From Streptomyces sp. NRRL S-646 (GTDB lineage Bacteria; Actinomycetota; Actinomycetes; Streptomycetales; Streptomycetaceae), in the NCBI RefSeq assembly GCF_000720765.1, contig NZ_JODC01000004.1:286712-350711 (forward strand): a stretch of 64,000 nucleotides of DNA, read 5' to 3'. The notes beneath the pieces are model-generated. The model saw only the letters and a list, made by a program, of their open reading frames with translations. It was not told where the DNA came from and searched no databases. Of the stretch, positions 25,792-34,370 are shown piece by piece (within the stretch, counting starts at the first letter, position 1; each line of letters begins with the position of its first letter). Made by a program: the position numbers and the translations under genes.

Positions 25792-26658
25792 ATGACGAAC
25801 CCGGCCGAGAGACTGGTAGATCTGCTCGACCTGGAGCAGATCGAGGTCAACATCTTCCGCGGCCTGAGCCCGCAGGAGTCCCTGCAGCGGGTCTTCGGCG
25901 GCCAGGTCGCGGGCCAGGCACTGGTTGCCGCCGCGCGCACCACGGACGGCGAGCGTCCGGTGCACTCGCTGCACGCGTACTTCCTGCGCCCGGGCCGCCC
26001 GGGTGTGCCGATCGTGTACCAGGTCGAACGGGTGCGGGACGGCAGGTCGTTCACCACCCGCCGGGTCACCGCCGTGCAGCAGGGCCGCACGATCTTCAAT
26101 CTCACCGCCTCCTTTCACAAGCCTGAGGAAGGTTCCTTCGAGCACCAGCTCCCGCCGGCCCGCAAGGTCCCGGCCCCGGAGTCCCTGCCGACGGTCACCG
26201 AGGAGATCAGGGAGCATCTGGGCGCACTGCCCGAGCGGTACGAGCGGATGGCGCGCCGTCAGCCCTTCGACATCCGCTACGTGGACCGGCTGCGCTGGAC
26301 CGTGGAGGAGGCCAAGGACGCCGAGCCGCGCAGCGCCGTGTGGATGCGCGCGGTCGGGCCGCTGGGCGACGACCCGGTCGTGCACACCTGCGCGCTGACC
26401 TACGCCAGCGACATGACCCTCCTGGACGCCGTCCGCATCCCGGTCGAACCCCTGTGGGGCCCACGGACCTTCGACATCGCCTCGCTGGACCACGCCATGT
26501 GGTTCCACCGGCCGTTTCGCGCGGACGAGTGGTTCCTCTACGACCAGGAATCGCCTGTTGCGACGGGCGGCCGGGGTCTGGCCCGCGGGCGGATCTACGA
26601 CGTCGAGGGCCGGCTGCTGGTGTCGGTGGTCCAGGAAGGTCTGTTCCGGGCGCTGTAG
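25792..26658 (+). CDS. tesB: Acyl-CoA thioesterase II
   Basis: A 288-residue cytoplasmic thioesterase with two hotdog domains, which hydrolyses acyl-CoA to free acid and CoA. Family blocks are NIFRGLSPQESLQRVFGGQV, LHAYFLRPGRPGVPIVYQVE, FDIASLDHAMWFHRPFRADE with the catalytic Asp, and ARGRIYDVEGRLLVSVVQEG. Length matches TesB. AAGGAG lies nine bases before the ATG. It follows the helicase gene by 31 bases on the same strand and may be cotranscribed with it. It is convergent with the DUF6397 gene one base further on. Confidence 0.93.
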   Translation: MTNPAERLVDLLDLEQIEVNIFRGLSPQESLQRVFGGQVAGQALVAAARTTDGERPVHSLHAYFLRPGRPGVPIVYQVERVRDGRSFTTRRVTAVQQGRTIFNLTASFHKPEEGSFEHQLPPARKVPAPESLPTVTEEIREHLGALPERYERMARRQPFDIRYVDRLRWTVEEAKDAEPRSAVWMRAVGPLGDDPVVHTCALTYASDMTLLDAVRIPVEPLWGPRTFDIASLDHAMWFHRPFRADEWFLYDQESPVATGGRGLARGRIYDVEGRLLVSVVQEGLFRAL

Positions 26659-26659
26659 C

Positions 26660-27643
26660 TCACGGAGTTCTGCGGCGCAGCCAGCCCAGCAGACCATGTG
26701 AGCGCCCCGGTTCCTCGGGCTCGTAGGGGTCTTGTTCCAAGGCTGTCGAGGTCATGGGCGGATCCAGTGCCGGGGCCGTCGACGGCGCGGGTGGGTTGTG
26801 TGCCGTCGACGGTGCAAGTCGTTCCTGTTCCCCTGCGTCCGCCGGCCTCGGCCGGGCAGTCGGGCGCGGCGCGGGCTGGAGTCCGCGCGCATGGCTGACT
26901 GCCTGTGCGAGATCGGCCCGCAGCCAGTCGATCTCGTCCGGGTCCTGCGCCATGGTGAGGCTCTCGGCCAGGTGCGCGGCGGGCGAACCCGGTGCGCCGT
27001 GGCCCTGCGGCCTGGGACGGAACCGGTTCAAGTGGACCCGCTCGTAGGGGTCCTGGACGATTTCCGCGACCTGGACGGCGTCGAGGAGGGAGGCCACGGC
27101 CGCGGCGCACGCCCACGGATGGCTGTCGGCCCGCCGCAGCAGGAATCCGAGGTGTCGCGAGCGCCAGTTGCGGGGCCGCAGGTCCAGCCCTTCCACGAGC
27201 TGCTCCCGCGCACCGGAGGGCGTTCGGCCCGTCATTAGCGGGGCGTTGTTCTCGTCGGCTGCGAACTGCCGTAGCTCTTCTGCCAGATAGAGCCAGACAA
27301 CGGCCCGGTACCGGTTGAGGTAGAACTTGACGGGCTTGACCACGCCGAGCCGGGCCAGCCGCGTGAACTTGCCGGGCGTCACTTGCAGAAGGGCTGCTCC
27401 CTCCTTCGTGCCCACGGTTTCGACGCGTCGCTTCAGCGCCTCGGGGAAGCCGTCCTCGGCGTGCAGTCGGTCGATCTCCGTGCGGGTGACCCGCCGGCCC
27501 CCGCCCCCTTCGTCGGGCAGGGTGCGGATGCATCCGAGGTCCACCGCGAGGTCGAACTCTCCTCGCCTGAGCCCCAGTTCGCGTGCCGCGCGGCTCGACG
27601 CGCAGGAGGTGCTGTGCGGTTGTGTGACAGTGTTGCCCGACAT
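26660..27643 (-). CDS. DUF6397-type protein, possible DNA-binding
   Basis: A 327-residue protein that looks like the Streptomyces DUF6397 family, which has no assigned function. The amino part (about 10-110) suggests two MerR/excisionase-like winged helices: ARELGLRRGEFDLAVDLG, RVTRTEIDRLHAEDG and LLQVTPGKFTRLARLGVVKP. A middle helical domain follows (REQLVEGLDLRPRNWRSRH). The last 80 residues are a Pro/Ala-rich disordered tail ending GLLGWLRRRTP. The ATG at 27643 has GGGGAGACC upstream and opens the conserved part. DNA binding is inferred only from the helix pattern. Confidence 0.72.
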   Translation of the reverse strand: MSGNTVTQPHSTSCASSRAARELGLRRGEFDLAVDLGCIRTLPDEGGGGRRVTRTEIDRLHAEDGFPEALKRRVETVGTKEGAALLQVTPGKFTRLARLGVVKPVKFYLNRYRAVVWLYLAEELRQFAADENNAPLMTGRTPSGAREQLVEGLDLRPRNWRSRHLGFLLRRADSHPWACAAAVASLLDAVQVAEIVQDPYERVHLNRFRPRPQGHGAPGSPAAHLAESLTMAQDPDEIDWLRADLAQAVSHARGLQPAPRPTARPRPADAGEQERLAPSTAHNPPAPSTAPALDPPMTSTALEQDPYEPEEPGRSHGLLGWLRRRTP

Positions 27644-27769
27644 GGCCGGTCTCCCCCGTGGAGTCTGTGGCTCGCGCCGGTCGCGCGGCCTCGGAAAAAA
27701 CCGTAGCCGCTTCGGCGGATCTTGTGGCGAGCCTGTGGATAACTCCACGGGAGACGGCAAACGTGCAGG

Positions 27770-28183
27770 TCAGATCTCTGTGGTCGGCGTTCGCTCGGGC
27801 TGCCTGGCCTCCACGCCGAGGTGTTCGCCGACTCGGTTGACGAGCAGGGTCATCTCGTAGGCGATCTGGCCGATGTCGGCCTCGGCACCGCTGAGCACGC
27901 ACAGACAGCTGCTGTTGCCGGCGGCGGTCACGAACAGCACCGCGTCGTCGAACTCGACCATCGTCTGGCGCACTCTGCCCGCGCCGAAGTGGCGTCCCGA
28001 GCCCTTGGCCAGGCTGTGCAGTCCGGACGAGACGGCGGCAAGATGTTCGGCGTCCTCGCGCCGCAGTCCCGTACTGGCTCCCGTCACCAGGCCGTCGTTG
28101 GACAGGACCAGTGCGTGCCGCACATGTTCGACGCGCTCGGTCAGGTCGTCCAACAGCCAGCCAAGTCCCTGGTTCTGCACCAT
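27770..28183 (-). CDS. Roadblock/LC7 protein, second copy outside the conservon
   Basis: A 137-residue roadblock/LC7 domain protein closely similar along its length to the CvnB protein of the conservon 2 kb away. Both share WLLDDL, VLSNDGL, LRREDAEHLAAV, HSLAKG, RHFGAG and VRQTMVE. Roadblock proteins serve as partners and regulators of small Ras-like GTPases. The ATG at 28183 follows GGGGAG. It is not in the conservon operon, because an oppositely oriented oxidoreductase gene separates them. It probably arose by duplication and may compete for the same GTPase, which is inference. Confidence 0.85.
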   Translation of the reverse strand: MVQNQGLGWLLDDLTERVEHVRHALVLSNDGLVTGASTGLRREDAEHLAAVSSGLHSLAKGSGRHFGAGRVRQTMVEFDDAVLFVTAAGNSSCLCVLSGAEADIGQIAYEMTLLVNRVGEHLGVEARQPERTPTTEI

Positions 28184-28276
28184 GATCCGGTCTCCCCGCG
28201 TGATGACTCCCCCTGGCCGGAGGATCTCCACGCCAGCCTTCACCACGACCGCGGCGCGGGCAAGGAGGATAGGGGC

Positions 28277-28705
28277 ATGGCGCAGAAGATGACCGACAAG
28301 GAATGGCGGGACTTCGTCTCGCACGGCACCCGCACCGGAAAGCTGGCGACCGTCCGGGCCGACGGCAGCCCGCACGTGACTCCGATCTGGTTCGTGCTCG
28401 ACGGAGACGACGTGGTGTTCAACACGGCGAGCACGAGCGTGAAGGGGCGCAATGTCGTGCGTGACGGCCGGGTCGCGCTGTGCGTGGACGACGACCGGCC
28501 GCCCTTCGACTTCGTCGTCCTGCAGGGCCGTGCCCGGATTTCGGAGGATCTCGACGAGCTCAGGCAGTGGGCCGCCCGCATCGGGGCGCGCTACATGGGC
28601 GAGGAGCGTGCCGAGGAGTTCGGGGCCCGCAACGGGGTTCCGGGGGAGCTCCTCATCCGTGTCACGATCGACAAGGTGCTGGCGGAGAAGGCCGTCGCGA
28701 GCTGA
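28277..28705 (+). CDS. PPOX-class F420-dependent oxidoreductase
   Basis: A 142-residue split-barrel flavin/deazaflavin enzyme of the pyridoxamine-5'-phosphate-oxidase-like class. Typical blocks are GKLATVRADGSPHVTPIWFV, NTASTSVKGRNVVRDGRVAL and the DDRPPFDFVVLQGRARI strand pair. It acts in the cytoplasm, probably as a dimer using F420. The physiological substrate is not predictable. AAGGAGGA precedes the ATG at 28277. It is divergent from the second roadblock gene, with 93 bases between, and convergent with the conservon. Confidence 0.87.
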   Translation: MAQKMTDKEWRDFVSHGTRTGKLATVRADGSPHVTPIWFVLDGDDVVFNTASTSVKGRNVVRDGRVALCVDDDRPPFDFVVLQGRARISEDLDELRQWAARIGARYMGEERAEEFGARNGVPGELLIRVTIDKVLAEKAVAS

Positions 28706-28731
28706 GCGGGGCCGCCTGCCGGGAGTGCCCG

Positions 28732-29337
28732 TCAGCCGACCGAGTCGAGCAGCCGGGCGGTGTGCATCCGCCCGGCGTACTCGACGAGCCGGATCAGCAC
28801 TTCCTTCCCCGAGTCGCGGTCACGGGCGTCGCACAGCACCACCGGTGTTCCCCGGTCGAGATCAAGGGCGCGGGAGACGTCCTGGGCACCGTAGGTGCGG
28901 GCGCCCGTGAAGCAGTTGACGGCGACCACGAACGGGATGTGCCGGTGCTCGAAGTAGTCCACCGCCGGGAAGCAGTCCTCCAGGCGCCGGGTGTCGGCGA
29001 GGACCACGGCGCCCAGGGCCCCTTGCGACAGTTCGTCCCACAGGAACCAGAAGCGGTCCTGGCCCGGTGTGCCGAAGAGGTACAGGGAGAGGCCGGACCT
29101 GATGGTGATGCGTCCGAAGTCCATGGCGACGGTCGTGGTGACCTTCTGGTCCACGCCGTCGGTGTCGTCCACCAACTGGCCTGCCTCGCTGAGCAGTTCC
29201 TCGGTGCGCAGCGGCCTGATCTCGCTGACCGCGCCCACCAGGGTGGTCTTGCCCACGCCGAATCCGCCGGCGACCAGGATCTTCAACGCCAGTGCGGCCG
29301 TCTCGCCGCCCTGCTCGTCGGAGTGCTCGGAGACCAT
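28732..29337 (-). CDS. cvnD: Conservon small GTPase CvnD
   Basis: A 201-residue Ras-like ATP/GTP-binding protein of the conservon type. The P-loop is GGFGVGKTT (about 24-32). The switch II region reads FGTPGQDRFWFLWDEL, with TPGQ where Ras has DTAGQ, a feature of this bacterial group. VAVNCFTGA takes the place of NKxD and PVVLCDARD that of the SAK motif. It is the last gene of the operon, 63 bases after cvnC. In conservons the GTPase works with the CvnB roadblock and CvnA kinase-like protein at the membrane, a G-protein-like relay affecting development and secondary metabolism. Confidence 0.92.
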   Translation of the reverse strand: MVSEHSDEQGGETAALALKILVAGGFGVGKTTLVGAVSEIRPLRTEELLSEAGQLVDDTDGVDQKVTTTVAMDFGRITIRSGLSLYLFGTPGQDRFWFLWDELSQGALGAVVLADTRRLEDCFPAVDYFEHRHIPFVVAVNCFTGARTYGAQDVSRALDLDRGTPVVLCDARDRDSGKEVLIRLVEYAGRMHTARLLDSVG

Positions 29338-29400
29338 CGATCACTTCTCTCGGGAGTGCCGGGTTGCCCCGTAGGGGACCGGGTGGTGGTGAACTGTCAT

Positions 29401-29814
29401 CTACAACGCCCGTAGCCCTGCGATCACCTCGCGCAGAATCCGTTCGTCAGGAAGCTGTGCGGGCGGTACGGGACGGCTGACGGTGACGCAGCCGAGTTCC
29501 AGCAGGTCGCCCAGGAGCACCCGGACCACACCCACGGGCAGGTCGGCGCCCGCGGCGAGTTCGGCGACCGACTGGGTCTCGGTGCGGCACAGGTCGATCA
29601 GGGCCCGGTGTTCCGGCCCGAGCCCGGTGTCGTCGTCGACGCCGGGTGCGCCCGCGTCCAGGGTGACCAGGGCGATCAGGTCGAAGCGAACCCCGGTGGG
29701 GCCGGGCCTGGTGCGGCCGCCCGTCATGGCGTACGGGCGGACGAGAGGGCCGGCCTCTCCGTCGTACCACTGGCTGCCCGGCTCGAGCGGGGTGCCGGTG
29801 CTGTCGGCGTTCAT
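29401..29814 (-). CDS. cvnC: Conservon DUF742 protein CvnC
   Basis: A 137-residue DUF742 protein, the third member of the conservon. It contains the family opening LVRPYAMTGGRTRP and a winged-helix-like carboxy part: HRALIDLCRTETQSVAELAA, VGVVRVLLGDLLELGCVTV and ERILREVIAGLRAL. It is soluble. The ATG at 29814 is 22 bases after cvnB; an upstream in-frame start would overlap cvnB. Biochemical function is unknown, but it is always encoded with the CvnA, B and D partners and is expected to join their complex. Confidence 0.9.
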   Translation of the reverse strand: MNADSTGTPLEPGSQWYDGEAGPLVRPYAMTGGRTRPGPTGVRFDLIALVTLDAGAPGVDDDTGLGPEHRALIDLCRTETQSVAELAAGADLPVGVVRVLLGDLLELGCVTVSRPVPPAQLPDERILREVIAGLRAL

Positions 29815-29836
29815 GTGCGCGCGCCACCCTCGTGTC

Positions 29837-30274
29837 TCATCGGGCGGCCGGTGGCCGCGCTGTGACACGGGTCGGCGTGTACAGGTGCTCGCCGACGCGT
29901 TTGACCAGTCGTGCCATCTCGTAGGCCACCAGGCCGATGTCGGCGGTGACGGCGGTGAGTACGGCGAGGCAGGAGCCGTCGCCCGCGGCGGCCACGAACA
30001 GGAAGCCGTCGTCCATCTCCACCATGGTCTGGCGCACCCCGCCGGCGCCGAAGTGCCGTCCCGCGCCCTTGGCCAGGCTGTGGAAGCCGGAGGCCACGGC
30101 GGCGAGGTGTTCGGCGTCCTCGCGACGCAGGTCGCTCGAGGCGCCCACGGCGAGTCCGTCGTTGGAGAGCACCACGGCGTGCCGTACCTCGCTCACACGC
30201 AGCACCAAGTCGTCCAGCAGCCAGTCGAGTTCGCCGGAACGCCGGTCGGCCCTCGTGCTCGGGTCCTGGATCAT
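29837..30274 (-). CDS. cvnB: Conservon roadblock/LC7 protein CvnB
   Basis: A 145-residue roadblock/LC7 domain protein. Key segments are LDWLLDDLVLRVSEVRHA, VVLSNDGLAVGASSDL, HSLAKGAGRHFGAGGVRQTM and GDGSCLAVLTAVTADIGLVA. Such proteins bind Ras-like GTPases and can act as activating or anchoring factors; here the partner is CvnD. Its ATG overlaps the stop of cvnA by four bases (ATGA), so it is translationally coupled to the sensor gene. A close paralogue lies at 27770-28183. Confidence 0.93.
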   Translation of the reverse strand: MIQDPSTRADRRSGELDWLLDDLVLRVSEVRHAVVLSNDGLAVGASSDLRREDAEHLAAVASGFHSLAKGAGRHFGAGGVRQTMVEMDDGFLFVAAAGDGSCLAVLTAVTADIGLVAYEMARLVKRVGEHLYTPTRVTARPPAAR

Positions 30275-32793
30275 GCGCGGTCTCCTTCGCTGCTGTCGCT
30301 GCGCGGTGTGGGGTCCGGTCCCACACCGCGGCCGGGTTGCCTGCCACCGCCGCGCGTCCAGCCGTCGCGGTAGGCAGCCATGCGGTCCCGCACGATCTCG
30401 GGGGTGCGCCGGTCGTCGCGGGCGGAGGCCGGCGGTTGGGCGGGCTCCTCGGGGCGCTGTTCGCGCAGTTGGGGGGCGAGACTTGCCTGGCGTACGCGGC
30501 GGGGCAGGTCGTCGGACTCTTCGGTGTCCTCCGGGGGACGGTGCAGGCGCAAGGTGGTGACTCCGGGGGGTGGGGTGTCGGACGTCGTGTCCACCGCGGC
30601 CGGTACGTGGGCCACCAGGGCGGGCCGCTCGGTCGTCGCCGGGACGGAGTCCTGGTGCAGGACGGCGTCGGGCACGCGCGCGTACTCGCGTTCCACCGGC
30701 CGCTGCGGATCCGCGGCCTTGGCGGGGGAACGTTCCGCCGCGCCGCCCTGCAGCAGGGCGGTGGGCAGCAGGACGACCGCGGTGGTGCCGCCGTAGGGGG
30801 AGGTGCGCAGGTGCACCTTGATGCCGTGGCGGGCCGCGAGCCTGCTGACCACGAAGAGGCCGAGCCGGTCGCTGTCGAAGAGGTCGAGGGCCTCGGACTG
30901 TTCGATGCGGCGGTTGGCCTCGGTGAGGGTCTCCGTGCCCATGCCCAGCCCGCGGTCCTCGACCTCGATGACATAGCCGTTGCCGACGGGTTCGCCGGTG
31001 ATGCGCACGCGCGTGTGGGGCGGCGAGAACTGGGCCGCGTTCTCGACGACCTCGGCCAGGAGGTGGGTGAGGTCGGCGACGGCCGAGCCGACGACGGAGG
31101 CCTCGGGGAGCTGTCGCACCTCCACGCGCGCGTAGTCCTCGACTTCGGACACGGCCGCGCGCACCACGTTGGTCAGCGAGACCGGCATGCGCCAGGCCCG
31201 GCCGGGTGCCGCTCCGGAGAGGATGATCAGGCTCTCGGCGTGGCGCCGCATACGGGTGGTGAGGTGGTCGAGGCGGAAGAGGTCACTGAGCTCGTTCGGG
31301 TCGTCGGAGCGGCGTTCCATGCTGTCGAGGAGGCTCAGTTGGCGGTGGACGAGGACCTGGCTGCGGCGGGCGAGGTTGACGAAGACCCCGGAGATGCCGC
31401 TGGCGAGTTCGGCGCGCTCGACCGCTGCGCGCAGGGCGGCGCGGTGGACCGTGCTGAGGGCCTCGGCGACCTGTCCGGTCTCGTCCTCGGCGGGTGGTCC
31501 CGGCGGGGCCTCGGCCTGGATGTCGATCTCCTCGCCGGCGCGCAGCTTCCGCATGGCCTCGGGGAGGTTCCGGCGGGCAATCTCCAGGGCGCTGTTGCGC
31601 AGGCTGACCAGTTCCACGACGAGGCCGCGTCCGATGCGGACCGAGATGACGAGCGAGGCGGCCACCGCGGCAAGGCCGAGGAGCACCGCGGCGCCGGCCG
31701 GGGTGAGCAGTCCGCGGGTGAACGGATCGGCGCGGTGTGCGACGCCGCGCCCGGCGTCCTGCTCGATCGTCCGCATTCCGTCCTGCACGCGCGCGTGCGC
31801 CGGGTTCCAGGTGGCTTCGGGTGCCGCGGCGATCGCGCGCCCGCCCGGGGCGGTGGCGAGGATCCGGTCCTCCGTACGGCCCAGAGTGGCGTAGGCGTTG
31901 CCGTCGGCGAGGGTGCGCCAGGCAGTGCGCTCGGGGCCGCTGAGGTCGGCGACGGCGGCCTCGGTGAGCGTGCGGCGGGTGTCGACGGCTCCGGTGAAAA
32001 GCCGCAGCCGCTCGCCGCTGAGTCCACGGGTCAGGCGGGCACTTGAGAGCACCGAGTCCTCCTGGGCCAACGCCTCGCCTGCACGGGAGAATTCGAGCAG
32101 CACGCGCGCGTCGGAGCCCAGATCTGCGTCCTGGATGCCGGTGAGCGCGCCGCCCACCGCGAAGGCGCTGTTGATGGTCCTGGTGTATTGCCCGTACGTC
32201 ATGTCCCAGTTCGCGCGGCGGTCGAGCACCGCGGTGCGCAGGGACCGCAGTTGTTCGGCGCCGGTGACGAAGGTCTTGAGCCGCTGGGCCACTCCGGAGG
32301 GCAGTTCCTCACTGTCGGCGACGGTGTGGTCGCCCCCGAGCCGCAGCCCTGCCACGGCCTGGTCGGTGCGGTCCGCGAGCTTCCTGTAGTCGTCGCTCCG
32401 ATCGGCCGAGGGCGCGGTCGCGGAGCGCACCGCGGCCGAGCGCTCGGCCTGCAGTGCGGCGACGGCCGTGGCGACCGGGGTGCGGATCTGGGAGTCGACG
32501 CGCTGCAACTGCCGTAGCCGGGCCACGTCCTGGGCGGTGCTGACGGTGGCGTACGCCCACAGGGCAAGCAGCGAGACGACCGGAACCATGAGCAGACACA
32601 CGATCTTGGCGCGGACGGTGCGCGGTCGTATCCGCCAGCGGACTCCGGGCGCGGGTGCGTCAGCCGGCGCCGCGCCCGCGGTCTCGTCCGGGACCTCGTC
32701 GGCGGGCGGGCCGGCGTGGGCGCGACGGCCGCGCACGGGAGGCGGGGGCGGCGCCTCGGCGCCGGGGCTGGGGGTCCTACGGGGTGTACGCAT
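30271..32793 (-). CDS. cvnA: Conservon sensor-kinase-like protein CvnA (NIT domain)
   Basis: An 840-residue membrane protein. A Pro-rich amino end (1-50) precedes transmembrane segment one (about 60-80). The outer domain (about 85-330) resembles the nitrate- and nitrite-sensing NIT domain, with an LQAERSAAVRSA helix. Transmembrane segment two (about 345-370) leads to a HAMP-like linker and a histidine-kinase-like ATPase domain: LLAEVVENAAQFSPP is the N-box, EVEDRGLGMG the G1 box and DRLGLFVVSRLAARHG the G2 region. No standard phospho-accepting His box is obvious, as is usual for conservon CvnA proteins. A long disordered tail ends the protein. The ATG at 32793 is preceded by GAGGCC. Confidence 0.92.
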   Translation of the reverse strand: MRTPRRTPSPGAEAPPPPPVRGRRAHAGPPADEVPDETAGAAPADAPAPGVRWRIRPRTVRAKIVCLLMVPVVSLLALWAYATVSTAQDVARLRQLQRVDSQIRTPVATAVAALQAERSAAVRSATAPSADRSDDYRKLADRTDQAVAGLRLGGDHTVADSEELPSGVAQRLKTFVTGAEQLRSLRTAVLDRRANWDMTYGQYTRTINSAFAVGGALTGIQDADLGSDARVLLEFSRAGEALAQEDSVLSSARLTRGLSGERLRLFTGAVDTRRTLTEAAVADLSGPERTAWRTLADGNAYATLGRTEDRILATAPGGRAIAAAPEATWNPAHARVQDGMRTIEQDAGRGVAHRADPFTRGLLTPAGAAVLLGLAAVAASLVISVRIGRGLVVELVSLRNSALEIARRNLPEAMRKLRAGEEIDIQAEAPPGPPAEDETGQVAEALSTVHRAALRAAVERAELASGISGVFVNLARRSQVLVHRQLSLLDSMERRSDDPNELSDLFRLDHLTTRMRRHAESLIILSGAAPGRAWRMPVSLTNVVRAAVSEVEDYARVEVRQLPEASVVGSAVADLTHLLAEVVENAAQFSPPHTRVRITGEPVGNGYVIEVEDRGLGMGTETLTEANRRIEQSEALDLFDSDRLGLFVVSRLAARHGIKVHLRTSPYGGTTAVVLLPTALLQGGAAERSPAKAADPQRPVEREYARVPDAVLHQDSVPATTERPALVAHVPAAVDTTSDTPPPGVTTLRLHRPPEDTEESDDLPRRVRQASLAPQLREQRPEEPAQPPASARDDRRTPEIVRDRMAAYRDGWTRGGGRQPGRGVGPDPTPRSDSSEGDRA

Positions 32794-32837
32794 GGCCTCC
32801 TCGCTCGGGAGTGGTACGGGGGCGGGCCGGGTCATCG

Positions 32838-33614
32838 CTAGCGGGCGACGGCGCTCTCGACCGGCCGCTGGGCCGAGGCGGATGCCTCGCGCTCCCCGGT
32901 CGTCGGCGACAGCGCGACGAAGGCCGAGGTCAGGAACAGATAGGAGCCGAGGCCGACGGCGAGGGGGAAGATGAACTGCATCGCCGTGGCCCCGGGGAGG
33001 GCGTGGCCAGAGGGTGTGACGCGGACGCTCACCGCGAACATCGCGGTGTAGTGCATGCTGGTCACCGCGGCGCCCATGATCAGGGAGGCGACGGTGACGG
33101 CAATGGGCGACTTGATGTTGAGCCCCGCCCACAGGGCCGCCGTCGCCGCTACGACGGCGATCAGGACGGAGAGTGCGACGAGCGCCGGGTCGTAGCTGAC
33201 GTGACCGTGCAGCCGCACCGCGGCCATGCCGAGATAGTGCATGCTCGCGACACCGACCCCGGTGGTGAGTCCGCCGAGGAAGAGCGCGCGGGTGCGATCA
33301 CGGCTGTAGCCGACGGCGAAGACCCCGGCACAGACCACGATCATGGCGACGAGCAGGCTCACGATGGTCAGCGGCACGTCGTAGCGGATGTCGGTCCCGC
33401 TGACGCCGAAGCCGAGCATGGCCACGAAGTGCATGGTCCAGATGCCGGTACCGATCGCGGAGGCCGCGGTGATGAGCCAGTTGCGGCGCGAGCGCCCTGT
33501 GGCGCCCAGCGCACGGACCGTGCAGCGCAGTCCCAGTGCGGCGCCGATGCAGGCCATCACATACGACAGCACGGGGGTAAGCCAGCCGAAGGTGGCGTGG
33601 TCCAGGTGTCCCAT
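32838..33614 (-). CDS. MHYT-domain integral membrane sensor
   Basis: A 258-residue protein with seven predicted membrane segments and three MHYT-type motifs: IWTMHFVAML (about 57-66), SMHYLGMAAV and SMHYTAMFAV. The Met, His and Asn/Tyr residues of MHYT repeats are thought to bind copper and so sense oxygen, CO or NO. There is no output domain, so it must signal through a partner. It ends 44 bases before cvnA on the same strand, which makes cotranscription likely and the conservon a natural partner. The functional link is inference from position. Confidence 0.88.
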   Translation of the reverse strand: MGHLDHATFGWLTPVLSYVMACIGAALGLRCTVRALGATGRSRRNWLITAASAIGTGIWTMHFVAMLGFGVSGTDIRYDVPLTIVSLLVAMIVVCAGVFAVGYSRDRTRALFLGGLTTGVGVASMHYLGMAAVRLHGHVSYDPALVALSVLIAVVAATAALWAGLNIKSPIAVTVASLIMGAAVTSMHYTAMFAVSVRVTPSGHALPGATAMQFIFPLAVGLGSYLFLTSAFVALSPTTGEREASASAQRPVESAVAR

Positions 33615-33757
33615 GGCCCCGGGACGCTAGTCCTGGCAGGGGCGCACAGAGGGCGCGCCTTTCGAAAGCTGTTGGAATATGACGCAGAGATGTACCTGAA
33701 CGATCGCGCCCCGCTCGAACATGTGCGCCGCAGCGTCATCCGTGTCGGTGAGGGATC

Positions 33758-34366
33758 ATGCGGAACATGAGCGACGACCACACACATGTCCAGGAATTCT
33801 TCGGCGCCCGAGCCGCCGACTGGGACAGCCGGTTCCCCGACGACGGTCCCGCCTACGGCGCCGCGGTCGCCGAGCTCGGGCTGCGCGAGGGCGACCGCGT
33901 GCTCGACGCGGGCTGTGGCACCGGCCGGGCCCTGACGCCGCTGCGCGCCGCCGTGGGCACCTCGGGAGTGGTCGTCGGGGCCGATCTGACCCCCGCGATG
34001 CTCCAGGCCGCCGTACGGGCGGGCAGAGGCCACGACGGGCAGCTGCTGCTCGCCGACGTCGCCGCGCTGCCGCTCCGGTCCGAGGCGCTGGACGCGGTGT
34101 TCGCCGCTGGGCTGATCGCTCATCTTCCCCAACCGGTGGAGAACCTGCGGGAGTTGGCCCGCGTCGTCCGCCCCGGCGGCACACTGGCGCTGTTCCATCC
34201 CATCGGCCGGGCGGCACTGGCGGCACGGCAGGGCCGCCGGATCACTCCGGACGACCTGCGCGCGGAGCCCAACCTCCGTCCGCTGCTGGCCGTTTCGGGC
34301 TGGCGGATGACCTCGTACGTCGACGAGGACGCCCGCTTCCTGGCGCTGGCCGCGCGGGAGGACTGA
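33758..34366 (+). CDS. Class I SAM-dependent methyltransferase
   Basis: A 202-residue methyltransferase with the Rossmann-type SAM fold. Motif I is VLDAGCGTGRAL (about 47-58), the acidic residue after strand 2 is in VVVGADLTPAML, motif II/III is GQLLLADVAALPLRSEALDA, and the post-motif is VVRPGGTLALFHPIGR. It resembles the UbiE/Coq5-like methyltransf_11 group acting on small molecules; the acceptor is unknown. The start may be the ATG at 33758 (GAGGG just ahead) or three codons later. It is divergent from the MHYT gene and tail-to-tail with a hydrolase gene four bases on. Confidence 0.88.
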   Translation: MRNMSDDHTHVQEFFGARAADWDSRFPDDGPAYGAAVAELGLREGDRVLDAGCGTGRALTPLRAAVGTSGVVVGADLTPAMLQAAVRAGRGHDGQLLLADVAALPLRSEALDAVFAAGLIAHLPQPVENLRELARVVRPGGTLALFHPIGRAALAARQGRRITPDDLRAEPNLRPLLAVSGWRMTSYVDEDARFLALAARED

Positions 34367-34370
34367 CGGC

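Noticed and set aside
22440..26105. A 1,221-codon minus-strand open frame across the helicase and thioesterase genes
   Set aside because: It is antisense to two well-supported genes, rich in Arg/Gly/Asp/His shadow composition, and has no domain.
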